From Myxococcales bacterium (GTDB taxonomy: Bacteria > Myxococcota_A > Polyangia > Haliangiales > Haliangiaceae), in the NCBI GenBank assembly GCA_947483555.1, contig CANKMW010000068.1, forward strand, positions 1-50,271: DNA of 50,271 bases, given 5' to 3'. Shown piece after piece: positions 7,402 through 15,354 of this stretch. A model generated the notes under the pieces. It ran no database searches. It was not told where the DNA came from and saw nothing but the letters and a program-made list of their open reading frames with translations. The number at the start of each line of letters is the position of its first letter. Positions within the stretch are counted from its first letter, which is position 1. The translations under genes and the position numbers were made by a program.

Positions 7402-8388
7402 TCACTCCGCAGCCGGTACCAGGACCCGCCAGTCGAGCAGCCGCCGCACCAGCTCGGCGTCGAGGCCCAGGTCGGCGAGCTCGGACGTCTCGAGGCGCGC
7501 GAGACGATCGGCGAGCTCGGTCGACACGGCGAGCTCGTCGAACGGCAGCGCGGGGTGGTGGAGGACCTTGTGGCCGGGGAGGCCGATGCGGTGCAGGACC
7601 TCGGTCCCGCGTTGCACGCGCGTCGGCGGCACCATGGCTGCGAAGCGGGTGGCGGCGCCGCCCAGGGCTGCGCCGAGGTCGGCCAGCTCGCGGCCGCCGA
7701 TCGCCGCCACGTCGACCCACGACATGGGCTCGATCCGCCGCGCCGCCACCAGGAAGTACTCCGCTTCGCGCCCATGCCAGGCGCCCCACGCACGGACGTC
7801 GAGGTCGCGGTCGTCGGGCGCCCGCAGCAGGGCGTCGGACAGCGTGGCGTCGAGCCCGCTGGTCTCGACGAGCCAGCGCGCCAGCGCCCGCTCGATCGAA
7901 TTGAAGGCGACGACGATGAGGTTCCACAGCCCGGCGCCGTAGGCCCCGCGATCGAACTTGCAGTGGAAGGCCGCGCACGGGGCGCCGCGATGGCTCCAGA
8001 TGGTGCAGCGCGCGTCGGCGTGGAACGGACACCGGAGGTCGCGGCTACGGCCGAACACCCCGGGCGTGCGAGTGACCTCCAGGTAGGTGGCCGCGTAGGC
8101 CGGCGTCGCCCCCAGCCCGAGCGGTGTCACGCCCACCCGGGCGGCGAGCCGCGCGCGCACGATGGCGATTCCGGCCGCGGTGCCGTCCTTCAGGATGCCG
8201 CCCACGAAGTGGGCGGCCAGGTGCGGGTGGTACGTGCAACAGCGGACCGCCGGGTCGAAGGCGCCCTCGAGCGGCAAGCCGCGAGCGCCGGGTTCCATCA
8301 CGCACGCATCACAGGTCGACCGCGACTCGACCGGACTCGGGCCGTCCGCGATCTCGGCGTACCAGCGCTCGTACGGACCGGGCAGCAT
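7402..8388 (-). CDS. Cysteine-rich protein with possible metal-binding cluster
   Basis: The ATG at 8388 (MLPGPYERWYAEI) is preferred to the GTG at 8412. The N-terminal half of this 328-residue protein has clustered cysteines: CDACVMEP, VRCCTYHP, RCPFHADARCTIW and APCAAFHCKFDRG. The last block (HRGAPCAAFHCKFD) resembles the C-x-x-F-x-C of zinc/iron-chelating YkgJ-like proteins. The C-terminal half is helical without cysteines. There is no signal peptide. It may hold a metal or Fe-S centre, but the spacing does not match a well-known family exactly. It converges with the retropepsin unit. Confidence 0.65.
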   Translation of the reverse strand: MLPGPYERWYAEIADGPSPVESRSTCDACVMEPGARGLPLEGAFDPAVRCCTYHPHLAAHFVGGILKDGTAAGIAIVRARLAARVGVTPLGLGATPAYAATYLEVTRTPGVFGRSRDLRCPFHADARCTIWSHRGAPCAAFHCKFDRGAYGAGLWNLIVVAFNSIERALARWLVETSGLDATLSDALLRAPDDRDLDVRAWGAWHGREAEYFLVAARRIEPMSWVDVAAIGGRELADLGAALGGAATRFAAMVPPTRVQRGTEVLHRIGLPGHKVLHHPALPFDELAVSTELADRLARLETSELADLGLDAELVRRLLDWRVLVPAAE

Positions 8389-8425
8389 CGGCCCGAGCGT
8401 ACCAGCCGCCACGACGCCTGCCGGA

Positions 8426-8896
8426 TCACGCGCTCCAGCGGCGGTCGAGCCGGGCGTAGCTCACCTCCATGCCGTCCGCCATGCCGGTGGCCAGCATGGC
8501 CTCGCGGGTCGCCGGGTCGGGGAGCGTCATGCGCATGACCATCAAGGTCCCGGCGCCGTCGGCGGTGAACGTGGTCTCGACGCGGTTGTCGGGCGTCGGA
8601 TCGGGCAGGTGCATCCGTTCGACGTGGACGATGCGATGCGGCGGCTCGACCACGACGAACTCACCGGTCAGGTAGAACCCGGCGCCCTGGCCGTCGCTCC
8701 ACTCGTAGCGGATCGTGCCGCCGGCCCGGGCCTCGCAAAGGCACTGCGGCATGGTCCAGCCGTCGGGGCCCAGACACCACTGCTGGATCAGCGCCGGCTC
8801 GGTGTGGGCGCGGAACACGTCGTCGGGCGAGGCGGCGAAGCGGCGGGTGACGACGACGACGGTGTCGCCTTCGGTACGGATGGAGAGCTTGGTCAC
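8426..8896 (-). CDS. SRPBCC / AHSA1-domain protein
   Basis: The GTG at 8896 follows AAAGGA at good spacing and overlaps the stop of the upstream methyltransferase gene by 4 bases. The 156-residue product has the AHSA1 (activator of Hsp90 ATPase homologue 1-like) pattern: RRFAASPDDVFRAHTEPALI, QQWCLGPDGWTMPQ, GEFVVVEPPHRIVHVER and a C-terminal helix starting ATGMADGMEVSYARLD. Proteins of this fold bind hydrophobic ligands or act as polyketide-type cyclases or stress proteins. The role here is not known. Coupling to the methyltransferase suggests joint expression. Confidence 0.85.
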   Translation of the reverse strand: MTKLSIRTEGDTVVVVTRRFAASPDDVFRAHTEPALIQQWCLGPDGWTMPQCLCEARAGGTIRYEWSDGQGAGFYLTGEFVVVEPPHRIVHVERMHLPDPTPDNRVETTFTADGAGTLMVMRMTLPDPATREAMLATGMADGMEVSYARLDRRWSA

Positions 8897-9768
8897 GGCC
8901 GGTCCTTTCGATGGTTGGATGGTGCGGCGCCCGGGGCGCGGAACGTGAACACCTGGTAGCGCATCCAGCCGCGCTCGGACATGCGCGCGATGAGCTCGGT
9001 GGCGAACCGCGCCGACCGCTGACCGCGCTCGCCGATGGGGAACTTGTCGACCAGGTCGAGCACGACGGGGAACGTCGGCAGCACGTTGCGCGAGATATCG
9101 AGGACCGTGGGCAGGCCGAGCCTGGCGAGGCGGGCCAGCACCTGGTACGAGGACGGCGGGATGGGGATGTCGTCGCCGTAGAAGCCTTGAATGGTGCGCA
9201 GGTTGGGCAGTCCGGCGAGCACCAGCCGCGCGAAGGTCCGGGCCGGCGCGACGAACTCGGAGACCATCAGGGCCCCGCCCGGTCGGAGCACGCGGCGCGC
9301 CTCGCGGAGGAAGCGCAGGCGGCTCGGAAAATGGAAGATGCACTCGACCGCCATCACGACGTCGAAGCTGCGGTCCGCGAACGGCAGCTGGCACGCGTCC
9401 TCGACCACGAAGTCGATGGTGTTGCCCGGCCGGGCCGCGACGTTGTGGCGCGCGCGCGCGATCTGCCGCGGATCGATGTTGAGGCCGGTGAGCGTCATGC
9501 GCTCGAACCGCGCGTTGATGCTGGCGACGGTGCCGCCGAAACCGCAGCCGGCGTCGAGCACGGTCAGGCCGTCGCGGATGCCGGCCGCGGCGCAGACCTT
9601 GCGGGTCATGGCGTCGCTGGCGAGCACGAAGTCGTCCACCGATCCGTCGGCCGCCGTCGGGTCGTCCCAGTAGCCCCAGTGCACGTTGTCGCCGAACGAG
9701 CGGATGACATCGGTCTCGTCGTGCCGACAGGCGGCCAGGATGGCGTCGAAATAGGGCAGCTGGATCAA
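8893..9768 (-). CDS. SAM-dependent methyltransferase (class I)
   Basis: The 291-residue protein has motif I VLDAGCGFGG at about residue 90, an acidic end of strand 2 (NIDPRQIARA), motif II/III FDVVMAVECIFHFP and RVLRPGGALMVSEF, all as in small-molecule class I methyltransferases of the tocopherol/sarcosine/sterol type. The N-terminal HWGYWDDP is also typical of that group. The substrate is unknown. It is the first gene of a two-gene unit with the AHSA1 protein. Confidence 0.85.
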   Translation of the reverse strand: MIQLPYFDAILAACRHDETDVIRSFGDNVHWGYWDDPTAADGSVDDFVLASDAMTRKVCAAAGIRDGLTVLDAGCGFGGTVASINARFERMTLTGLNIDPRQIARARHNVAARPGNTIDFVVEDACQLPFADRSFDVVMAVECIFHFPSRLRFLREARRVLRPGGALMVSEFVAPARTFARLVLAGLPNLRTIQGFYGDDIPIPPSSYQVLARLARLGLPTVLDISRNVLPTFPVVLDLVDKFPIGERGQRSARFATELIARMSERGWMRYQVFTFRAPGAAPSNHRKDRP

Positions 9769-9783
9769 GCGCGAAGCCTAGCC

Positions 9784-10647
9784 TCAGTCGAGCACTTCGA
9801 CGACGACCGAGCCGTCCTCGAGTCCCCTCGCGGTCCGGGTCAGCAGCTCGCGGAAGCTCGCGGCCACGAACATCAGGTCGATGTCGCTGCGCGCGATGAC
9901 CTGGCCCGCGGTGCCGTCGGGACCCGGGACGAAGTCGAACAGCAGGCGGCCGTAGTCCCAGTGCGGGGTGCCCGCGAACGGGATCTGCCGGGGGTGGAAG
10001 TGGACCTGGCGAACCCGCCGGCCCTTGTCGAGGCGGGCGAGGTCGTCGGCGTCGTCGACGTAGGAGCCCCGGTCGCCCTTCCAGCAGCGCACGAACGACG
10101 CCAGCGAACCGAGCTGCAACGCGACCGGGAGCCAGACGATCTGGCAGTGGTCGTCCTGACCGTCGTGGACCCGCAGCGAGGCGCGGAAGTCGTCGGGAAA
10201 GCGTTGCCCGAGCGCCTTCTCGGCGGCCGCGATCTGCTTGTCGGTCGCGCCCGGCCGCAGCCCCAGCGACAGCTCCGGACGGTGCTTCGCGAACCAGCGC
10301 TCGATCCGCATCCACAGTTTCTGGATCGCCTCGTCGGCGGCGCTGCCGGGCTTCCTGGTGGCCGCCGCCCTCGGTTTCGCGGCCGCCGCCGCGGCCTGCT
10401 TGGCCGGCGCTGGCGCCGCCGCCCTGGCCGCCGCCTTCGCGGTGCGGAGCTCGACGTAGCCCTTGCCGAGCTTTTCGCGGACCAGCTGCTTCGCGGCCTG
10501 CGCCGCGAGCCGGGCGCTCGCCGCGCGCTTGCGCCGGGTCTGCCCGGCGGCCCCGATCCGACCGAAGCGCACCACGACCTCGGTGCCGCGGACCTCGAGC
10601 TCCCAGAACTTCGACGACCGGCCTGCCTTCACCTCGAAGCGTCGCAT
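9784..10647 (-). CDS. WGR domain - linker - SMI1/KNR4 domain protein
   Basis: Residues 1-60 (RRFEVKAGRSSKFWELEVRG, then VVVRFGRIGAAGQT) match the WGR domain, a nucleic-acid or PARP-associated module. A lysine/alanine/proline-rich linker (about 65-105) follows. Residues 110-287 form a SMI1/KNR4-type domain (GATDKQIAAAEKALGQRFPD, HDGQ, GDRGSY, FDFVPGPDGTAGQV), a fold often used as an immunity or scaffold domain in toxin systems. No toxin gene is adjacent. The function could be regulatory or protective; neither is proven. The gene precedes the methyltransferase on the same strand by 15 bases. Confidence 0.85.
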   Translation of the reverse strand: MRRFEVKAGRSSKFWELEVRGTEVVVRFGRIGAAGQTRRKRAASARLAAQAAKQLVREKLGKGYVELRTAKAAARAAAPAPAKQAAAAAAKPRAAATRKPGSAADEAIQKLWMRIERWFAKHRPELSLGLRPGATDKQIAAAEKALGQRFPDDFRASLRVHDGQDDHCQIVWLPVALQLGSLASFVRCWKGDRGSYVDDADDLARLDKGRRVRQVHFHPRQIPFAGTPHWDYGRLLFDFVPGPDGTAGQVIARSDIDLMFVAASFRELLTRTARGLEDGSVVVEVLD

Positions 10648-10678
10648 CGCCGTGATGCTAACCCGGCCTCGACTCCGG

Positions 10679-10981
10679 TCAGCCGCTGGCCAGGACCGCG
10701 GCCAGGAAGGCGCGCTCGGGATCGCCGAGCGGGCCCCAGGCCACGCCGACCCAGTCGGGGCCGACGCGGTAGACGCTCGCCTTCAAGGACAGCGGCGGGC
10801 CGTCGTCGCGCATGACGACGACGTCGAGCGACGTCCCCGGTGGCGGCGGCCGGGAGGTCCGGATCAGCGCCCCGCCGAAGGAGACGTCCTCCATGGTCCC
10901 GGCGAACACGGCGACCGAGTGGCCCTTGATCCCCACCGCCATCGTTACCCGGAGCCGCTTGTGCTGGCGTCGCTCGTCCAC
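10679..10981 (-). CDS. PilZ-domain protein (cyclic di-GMP receptor)
   Basis: The 100-residue product is a single PilZ domain: ERRQHKRLRV (R-x-x-x-R ligand motif) and EDVSFGGALI (D-x-S-x-x-G). Both motifs contact cyclic di-GMP in known PilZ proteins. Stand-alone PilZ proteins are abundant in myxobacteria, where they tune motility and polysaccharide production. No partner is visible in the neighbourhood. Confidence 0.85.
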   Translation of the reverse strand: MDERRQHKRLRVTMAVGIKGHSVAVFAGTMEDVSFGGALIRTSRPPPPGTSLDVVVMRDDGPPLSLKASVYRVGPDWVGVAWGPLGDPERAFLAAVLASG

Positions 10982-11078
10982 CTGGCGATCGTACGCTCAT
11001 GTCACCGGCTCGACCTGCGGAACCGGGTTGTCGCCGGTCGGAATCCGCTGGCCACCCGCCTCGGTTCGTGGCCTGATC

Positions 11079-11576
11079 ATGGATCTGATGAGCCCGCCCC
11101 GCGTCGGTCTGCTGCTCGTCGTCACCATGGGCGCGGCGTCCGCGGATCCGGCACCGCCGCCGCCGGCACCGAGCGCGCCCGCGCCGGGCGCACCGACGGC
11201 GACACCGACACCGACGGCGACGGCGCTGATGTCGCCGCTCCTCCTGCTCGCGCCACCGACGCCGCGGGTGGTGCCGTCGCTGCGCGTCGAGGCCGCTCGC
11301 ATCGCCGCCGAGAGGTTCGAGGACAGCTGGCGCCTCCCCGAGCCCGGGCCGCTGTTCGGCATCGATGGCGGCCTGTGGTTCGTCGGGGCCGGGCACTACC
11401 GGCCGCGTTCGACGCGCGCGGCCGCGCTGCACGGCGGCTCGATCGCCGCGACCCTGGTCGGCGAGATCTTGCTGGCCGCGGACTCTCCACTCGCGGGCTT
11501 CGGCGCGCTCCTCGCCGGAGCCACGCTCGATGCGGCCGGCGCGGACGCCGACCGCGCCGCCGAAGCGCGTCGCTAA
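11079..11576 (+). CDS. Secreted hypothetical protein with Pro/Ala-rich N-terminus
   Basis: Starts are possible at 11079 or 11088. The product begins with a signal peptide (SPPRVGLLLVVTMGAASA) followed by a Pro/Ala/Thr linker and a region with hydrophobic helices (HGGSIAATLVGEILLAAD and LAGFGALLAGATL). It is about 165 residues. The TAA stop lies inside the left inverted repeat of the 186-bp element at 11572, so its original C-terminus may have been longer. The family is unknown. Confidence 0.5.
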   Translation: MDLMSPPRVGLLLVVTMGAASADPAPPPPAPSAPAPGAPTATPTPTATALMSPLLLLAPPTPRVVPSLRVEAARIAAERFEDSWRLPEPGPLFGIDGGLWFVGAGHYRPRSTRAAALHGGSIAATLVGEILLAADSPLAGFGALLAGATLDAAGADADRAAEARR

Positions 11577-11757
11577 CCCCAGAGCTCATCTGGGTTGATT
11601 CCGGATCGCGACGGGATCGTGGTCGAGGACGAGGCGCGTGCGAGGAGCGGAGGGGAGCGTGCTGAGGCACGTGACCCGAGCACCGGAGTGCGCAACGAAG
11701 TCATTCGGCCACGAGACCAAGCGAGGCGGGTCTAGACAGGTGAGCTCTGGGGTTAGC
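11572..11757. mobile_element. MITE-like 186-bp element with 21-bp terminal inverted repeats
   Basis: The ends GCTAACCCCAGAGCTCATCTG (11572-11592) and its inverted copy (11737-11757) match at 20 of 21 bases. The interior has no plausible gene. Both flanking convergent genes take their TAA stop from the repeat. The size, long terminal repeats and lack of coding are those of a non-autonomous element; alternatively it could be a very large bidirectional termination structure. Copy number in the genome would decide. Confidence 0.6.
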
Positions 11758-12634
11758 TGCGGCGGGCCAGCTCGGCCGTGGGCTGCGTGGCGAGGGCGTC
11801 GCGGGCCCGGGCCCCGAGCCGCGACCACAGGAGGTAGCCGGCGAGCACCGCCACGGCAGCTGCGCCCGGATACACGATCAGGCTGGCCACGCCGACCACC
11901 ACCAGCGCCCGGGCCAGACCGAGGCCGATGATCGCGGCGTCGAAGCTCATGCAGATCTGGCGGAACACGCCAGCGTCGATGGTGTGCATGACGCGGTGGC
12001 CGATCGACGCGCCCAGGAGCACCGCCGGCGCCATCCAGCCCGCCATCTCCAGCGAGGTGCCGCCGATCTGGCCCAGCACCAGCAGCACCGAGAGCGTGAA
12101 CGTGGCCTCGGCCGAGCGGACCACCGCGAGCGCGACCCGGAAGTCGGCCTTGGCCAGGCCCTGGTTGTTGAAGAACAGCGCCAGCGGCGGACCCGAGACC
12201 GTCGTGGTCGCGTAGAGCACGCCGACCCCGGCGCCGAGGGGCAGCGCGGCGGCGCGCTCGTTGCGCAGCGGCCGGCGCAGACCGGCAGCCTGGGTCAGCG
12301 CGAGCGGCAGCAGCGCGGCGTAGGTGATCACCTTCAGCCAGTCGGGCGCGATCGAGGTCAGCAACAGGGCACCGACGATCACGCCAGGTACCAGCCCGAC
12401 CAGGATCGGCGTGACCCGCGGCAGGACGCGGTGGATCGAGTGCCGGTTGAGCCACAGCTGGTACAGGTTGATGGCGACCTCGATCATCACCAGCGCCGCG
12501 ACCAGCGGCCGGGCCTCGACGAAGAACAGCGCGATCGGGACCGTGATCGACGAGAAGCCGTAGCCGAGCGCGCCGTTGACGATGGCGGCACCGAACACGG
12601 TCACCATCAGGCCGATCACCACCGCGTCGATCAC
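11753..12634 (-). CDS. TauE/SafE family sulfite/organosulfonate exporter-like permease
   Basis: The 293-residue membrane protein has about eight hydrophobic segments in two halves, beginning VVIGLMVTVFGAAIVNG ALGYG, and the TauE hallmark of a glycine-rich first helix plus a mid-protein SGPPLALFFNNQG. Family members export sulfite, sulfoacetate or other small anions or are uncharacterised. No sulfur genes are adjacent, so the substrate is open. The stop codon lies in the right repeat of the 186-bp element. Dyads upstream suggest a repressor. Confidence 0.85.
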   Translation of the reverse strand: MIDAVVIGLMVTVFGAAIVNGALGYGFSSITVPIALFFVEARPLVAALVMIEVAINLYQLWLNRHSIHRVLPRVTPILVGLVPGVIVGALLLTSIAPDWLKVITYAALLPLALTQAAGLRRPLRNERAAALPLGAGVGVLYATTTVSGPPLALFFNNQGLAKADFRVALAVVRSAEATFTLSVLLVLGQIGGTSLEMAGWMAPAVLLGASIGHRVMHTIDAGVFRQICMSFDAAIIGLGLARALVVVGVASLIVYPGAAAVAVLAGYLLWSRLGARARDALATQPTAELARRS

Positions 12635-12664
12635 GACCGAGCTCCGGTCGGGTAGCGCCCATCC

Positions 12665-12730
12665 GTCATAGTGGACACATGTCTACCACAACGGACGGAG
12701 GATGTGTCAATATGAAGGACGTTCGTCCGT
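12665..12730 (-). promoter_or_regulatory. Putative promoter and operator dyads upstream of the TauE gene
   Basis: Reading the minus strand, TTGACA (12710-12705) and TAGACA (12685-12680) could be -35 and -10 boxes with a long 19-base spacer. A near-perfect dyad TGGACA-CA-TGTCTA (12672-12685) covers the -10, and a second dyad GGACG-TT-CGTCC (12717-12728) lies upstream. This is a typical layout for repression of a small exporter gene by a TetR- or MarR-like protein, but no such regulator is next to it. Confidence 0.35.
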
Positions 12731-12761
12731 CACAGCGGATGGCGACCGCCGGCGCGCGCGG

Positions 12762-13415
12762 TCAGCCCTTGTTCTCGAAGTGCACGACGTCGATCAGCAC
12801 CGTCGCCGAGAACAGCAGCGCCCGCAGCGTCGGATCGGTGACCTTCTCGAGCTCGATCCAGAAGTTGTCGGCCTGCGTGAACATCTCCTTGGCCAGGCCG
12901 CTCCACTTCTTCTGGATCAGGCCGACCTCGTGCTTGTCGTCGCCCGCCAGCAGGATCTTGAAGGTCCACGGCCGCCAGAAGGGACCGAACAGGGTCGCGA
13001 CCTCCTGCCCGTCGGCGCCCTCGATCGTGTACTTGCGGCGGATCCAGGTCCAGCGCCGCTGGATGGCGCCGAGCAGGTTGCCGTCAGGGTCGCGGACCTC
13101 GAGGCGGTGGAAGTAGAACCGAAATGGCCGCCGCAGCGTCACGACCTGACGCTGATGGGTCAGGTCCTCGACGTGAGCGGTGAACGGCCGGTAGCTGGCC
13201 AGGAAGACCCGCTTGAGGAAGTTGCCGAAGCCCTTGCCCTGCTCCTCGACGTTGAGCACCGGGTTGCCGCCCTCGTCGTAGACCGCGTAGGTGTTGCGGG
13301 CGTCGAACGAGGTCAGGATCTCCAGCCATCGCTTGCGCTGGCGAACCGACAGGCGATGCGACCGCGCGAACGCGGCGACCACCGCAGGCGAGGCTTTGAC
13401 CAGCGCGGTGTCCAT
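12762..13415 (-). CDS. Phospholipid-scramblase-like / LURP-one-related protein
   Basis: The ATG at 13415 is used; a GTG at 13427 is the alternative. The 217-residue protein has the beta-barrel pattern of the scramblase/Tubby-like fold: NTYAVYDEGGNPVLNVEEQG, RPFRFYFHRLEVRDPDGNLL, GAIQRRWTW, DGQEVATLFGP and KHEVGLIQKKWSG. Bacterial members have no proven scramblase activity. The short gap to the divergent gene at 13442 suggests a shared promoter region. Confidence 0.75.
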   Translation of the reverse strand: MDTALVKASPAVVAAFARSHRLSVRQRKRWLEILTSFDARNTYAVYDEGGNPVLNVEEQGKGFGNFLKRVFLASYRPFTAHVEDLTHQRQVVTLRRPFRFYFHRLEVRDPDGNLLGAIQRRWTWIRRKYTIEGADGQEVATLFGPFWRPWTFKILLAGDDKHEVGLIQKKWSGLAKEMFTQADNFWIELEKVTDPTLRALLFSATVLIDVVHFENKG

Positions 13416-13441
13416 GGCGGCCGGCACGGTACACTGCGCCC

Positions 13442-14224
13442 GTGGTCGCCGTACAGCGGACGCACCGGCTGAGCCGCGATCGCGACTGGCTCCCGCCCGG
13501 CGTTCGCCGGCGGGGCTGGATCGCCGCCGGCGCGGTGTGGGTCGGTGGCGGCGCGGCGCTGATCGGATCGGTGGTGGCAGCGCCGCCGCTGCTGTTCTTC
13601 TGGCACGGCCTGCTGGCCGCCGGCGCCGGCACCGCGGTGGCCGGCGACCGCGTCGGCCGCCTGGTGTTCCGTCGCCAGCTGGCGCGCCTGGCCCGCGGCG
13701 AGGTCGAGCTCGCCGAGGTCGGCCGCCGTGAGGAGGGCGAGCTGGTCGTGGTGCGAGGCACGATCGAGGCCACCGACTCGCTGTCCGGGCTGCTGGTCGA
13801 CGCCACCGGCGTCTACCGGCGGATGATCTTCGCGGCCGGCCGGCGCTGGGTCCACGAGGCGGCGACCGACTTCGCGCTCGTCGACGACCGCGGCCACCGC
13901 GTGCTGGTGCAAGGCGCCGGCGCGCGCTGGCTGGTGTCGGCGCGCGAGGCGGTGACGTATCCGGTCGCGCGCCTCGACCGCGACGGCGTCCCGGGCCCGG
14001 TCCGCGACCGGGTGCGTGCGCTGCGTGCAGCGGGCGAAGCGTTGATCGAGGCCAGCGAGCGCGTGCTCGCGGCCGGCACCGCCGTGCGCGTGGTCGGCTA
14101 CAAGACCACCAGCGCCGACGTCACCGGCGAGGCCCAGGGCTACCGCCGGCCGCCGCAGCGCGCGACGCTGCGCTCGGGCCCCGAGCTGCCGCTGGTCATC
14201 ACCGGCGTCGACGACCTGGCCTGA
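13442..14224 (+). CDS. Membrane protein with GIDE-like domain
   Basis: The GTG at 13442 is the only start that keeps the basic N-terminus. Two hydrophobic segments (about residues 25-45 and 47-67) precede a basic stretch (VGRLVFRRQLARLARG) and a beta-rich domain (GELVVVRGTIEATDSLSG, DDRGHRVLVQGAGARWL) that resembles the GIDE domain of MULAN-type proteins, though without their RING finger. Function is unknown. It is divergent from the scramblase-like gene. Confidence 0.6.
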   Translation: MVAVQRTHRLSRDRDWLPPGVRRRGWIAAGAVWVGGGAALIGSVVAAPPLLFFWHGLLAAGAGTAVAGDRVGRLVFRRQLARLARGEVELAEVGRREEGELVVVRGTIEATDSLSGLLVDATGVYRRMIFAAGRRWVHEAATDFALVDDRGHRVLVQGAGARWLVSAREAVTYPVARLDRDGVPGPVRDRVRALRAAGEALIEASERVLAAGTAVRVVGYKTTSADVTGEAQGYRRPPQRATLRSGPELPLVITGVDDLA

Positions 14225-14313
14225 GCGATCGTGACCGTCTCGGAGCGGCGGATCGAGGCACCGGACGACGCGCGCGCCCGCCGTCGTGCGCTACCCTGAT
14301 CGGCGGAGGCACG

Positions 14314-15282
14314 ATGACCGAGACGCTGGAAGAACGGCTGGCGCTGGCGCGCGCGGCCAGACGCGAGCAGCAGTGGGTCACGCAACGGCTCACCGACGCC
14401 GGTGCGGATCGCGAGCGGGTCACCGCCCAGCTCGAGGCCACCGCCGTGCTGGTCGCCTCGGAAGCGGCCGACGTCGACCGGCTGGCGAACGGCGTGGGCG
14501 GCTTCTTTCGGCGCCTGTTCGCCGGTCGAGCAGATCTGTCGAACGAGCAGCGCGAGCTGGCGGCGGCGACGCTGCAGCACGAGGCGCTCACCGACGAGCA
14601 ACGCGCCATCGATGTCGATCTCGCGCAGCTCGCCGCGCGCGCGACCGTGGTTCGCGACGCCGACGCCCGCTACGCCGCGGTGCTCGCCGAGGTCGAGGCC
14701 AAGGTCGCGCACGGTGGTCCGCACACCCGGCAGCTCGCCGCGCTCGCCGAGACCGACGGCCAGCTGCGCGCCGCCCACCGCGAGGTCCAGGAAGCGATCG
14801 CGGCCGGTCGCGCCGCGCACGCGGCGCTGGTCGAGGTGCAACAGGCGGTCCGTTCGTCGCAGACCGCCTCGTTCGCCAGCGATCAAGGCTCGCTGCTGGC
14901 CCGCGACCTCGGCTTCGGCGCCCTGACCGCGACCGCGGTCGACCTGTCCGAGCACGTCGTCCACGACGGCCTGCGCACGATGATCGCGGCCGCCCAGCGC
15001 GCGATGTCGACCTTTCAGCGCGAGTGCAAGGACGTCGCGCCGGTGATCGACGGCATCGACGTCACGCCGCTTCCCGGCCTGATCTCGATGGTGGCGCGCG
15101 ACCTGGTGTGGACGACCTCGTACGCGATCGACGACGTCGGCGCCGAGATCGAGCTGCTGTCGTCGTACGTGGCGACCAGCACCATGGAGCTGCGCGGTCG
15201 CGAGCAACAGCTGCAGCGCGCCCTCGCCGGCCTGGTATCGCAGCGCGCCGCCGTGCTCGATCCAGACCGCGAGCGTCTCTGA
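14314..15282 (+). CDS. Coiled-coil cytoplasmic protein
   Basis: The 322-residue product is almost wholly helical with long heptad-like stretches (ERLALARAARREQQWVTQRL, ANEQ-type repeats, RGREQQLQRALAGLVSQR). It has no signal or membrane segment. A short hydrophobic segment PLPGLISMVARDLVWTTSY interrupts the coil near residue 250. The family is unknown. It may be a structural or scaffolding protein. Confidence 0.6.
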   Translation: MTETLEERLALARAARREQQWVTQRLTDAGADRERVTAQLEATAVLVASEAADVDRLANGVGGFFRRLFAGRADLSNEQRELAAATLQHEALTDEQRAIDVDLAQLAARATVVRDADARYAAVLAEVEAKVAHGGPHTRQLAALAETDGQLRAAHREVQEAIAAGRAAHAALVEVQQAVRSSQTASFASDQGSLLARDLGFGALTATAVDLSEHVVHDGLRTMIAAAQRAMSTFQRECKDVAPVIDGIDVTPLPGLISMVARDLVWTTSYAIDDVGAEIELLSSYVATSTMELRGREQQLQRALAGLVSQRAAVLDPDRERL

Positions 15283-15354
15283 AGGTCGGATCCGCGGCCA
15301 CCCGCGACCATCCTCGGCATGAGCGTCTACGTGCTGGCGCGGGCGATCTGACGC

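Noticed and set aside
8426..10315. A 629-residue frame covering the AHSA1 gene and the methyltransferase antisense-frame.
   Set aside because: Only its last part (from 8896) is real; upstream it is a shadow frame of the methyltransferase and WGR genes.
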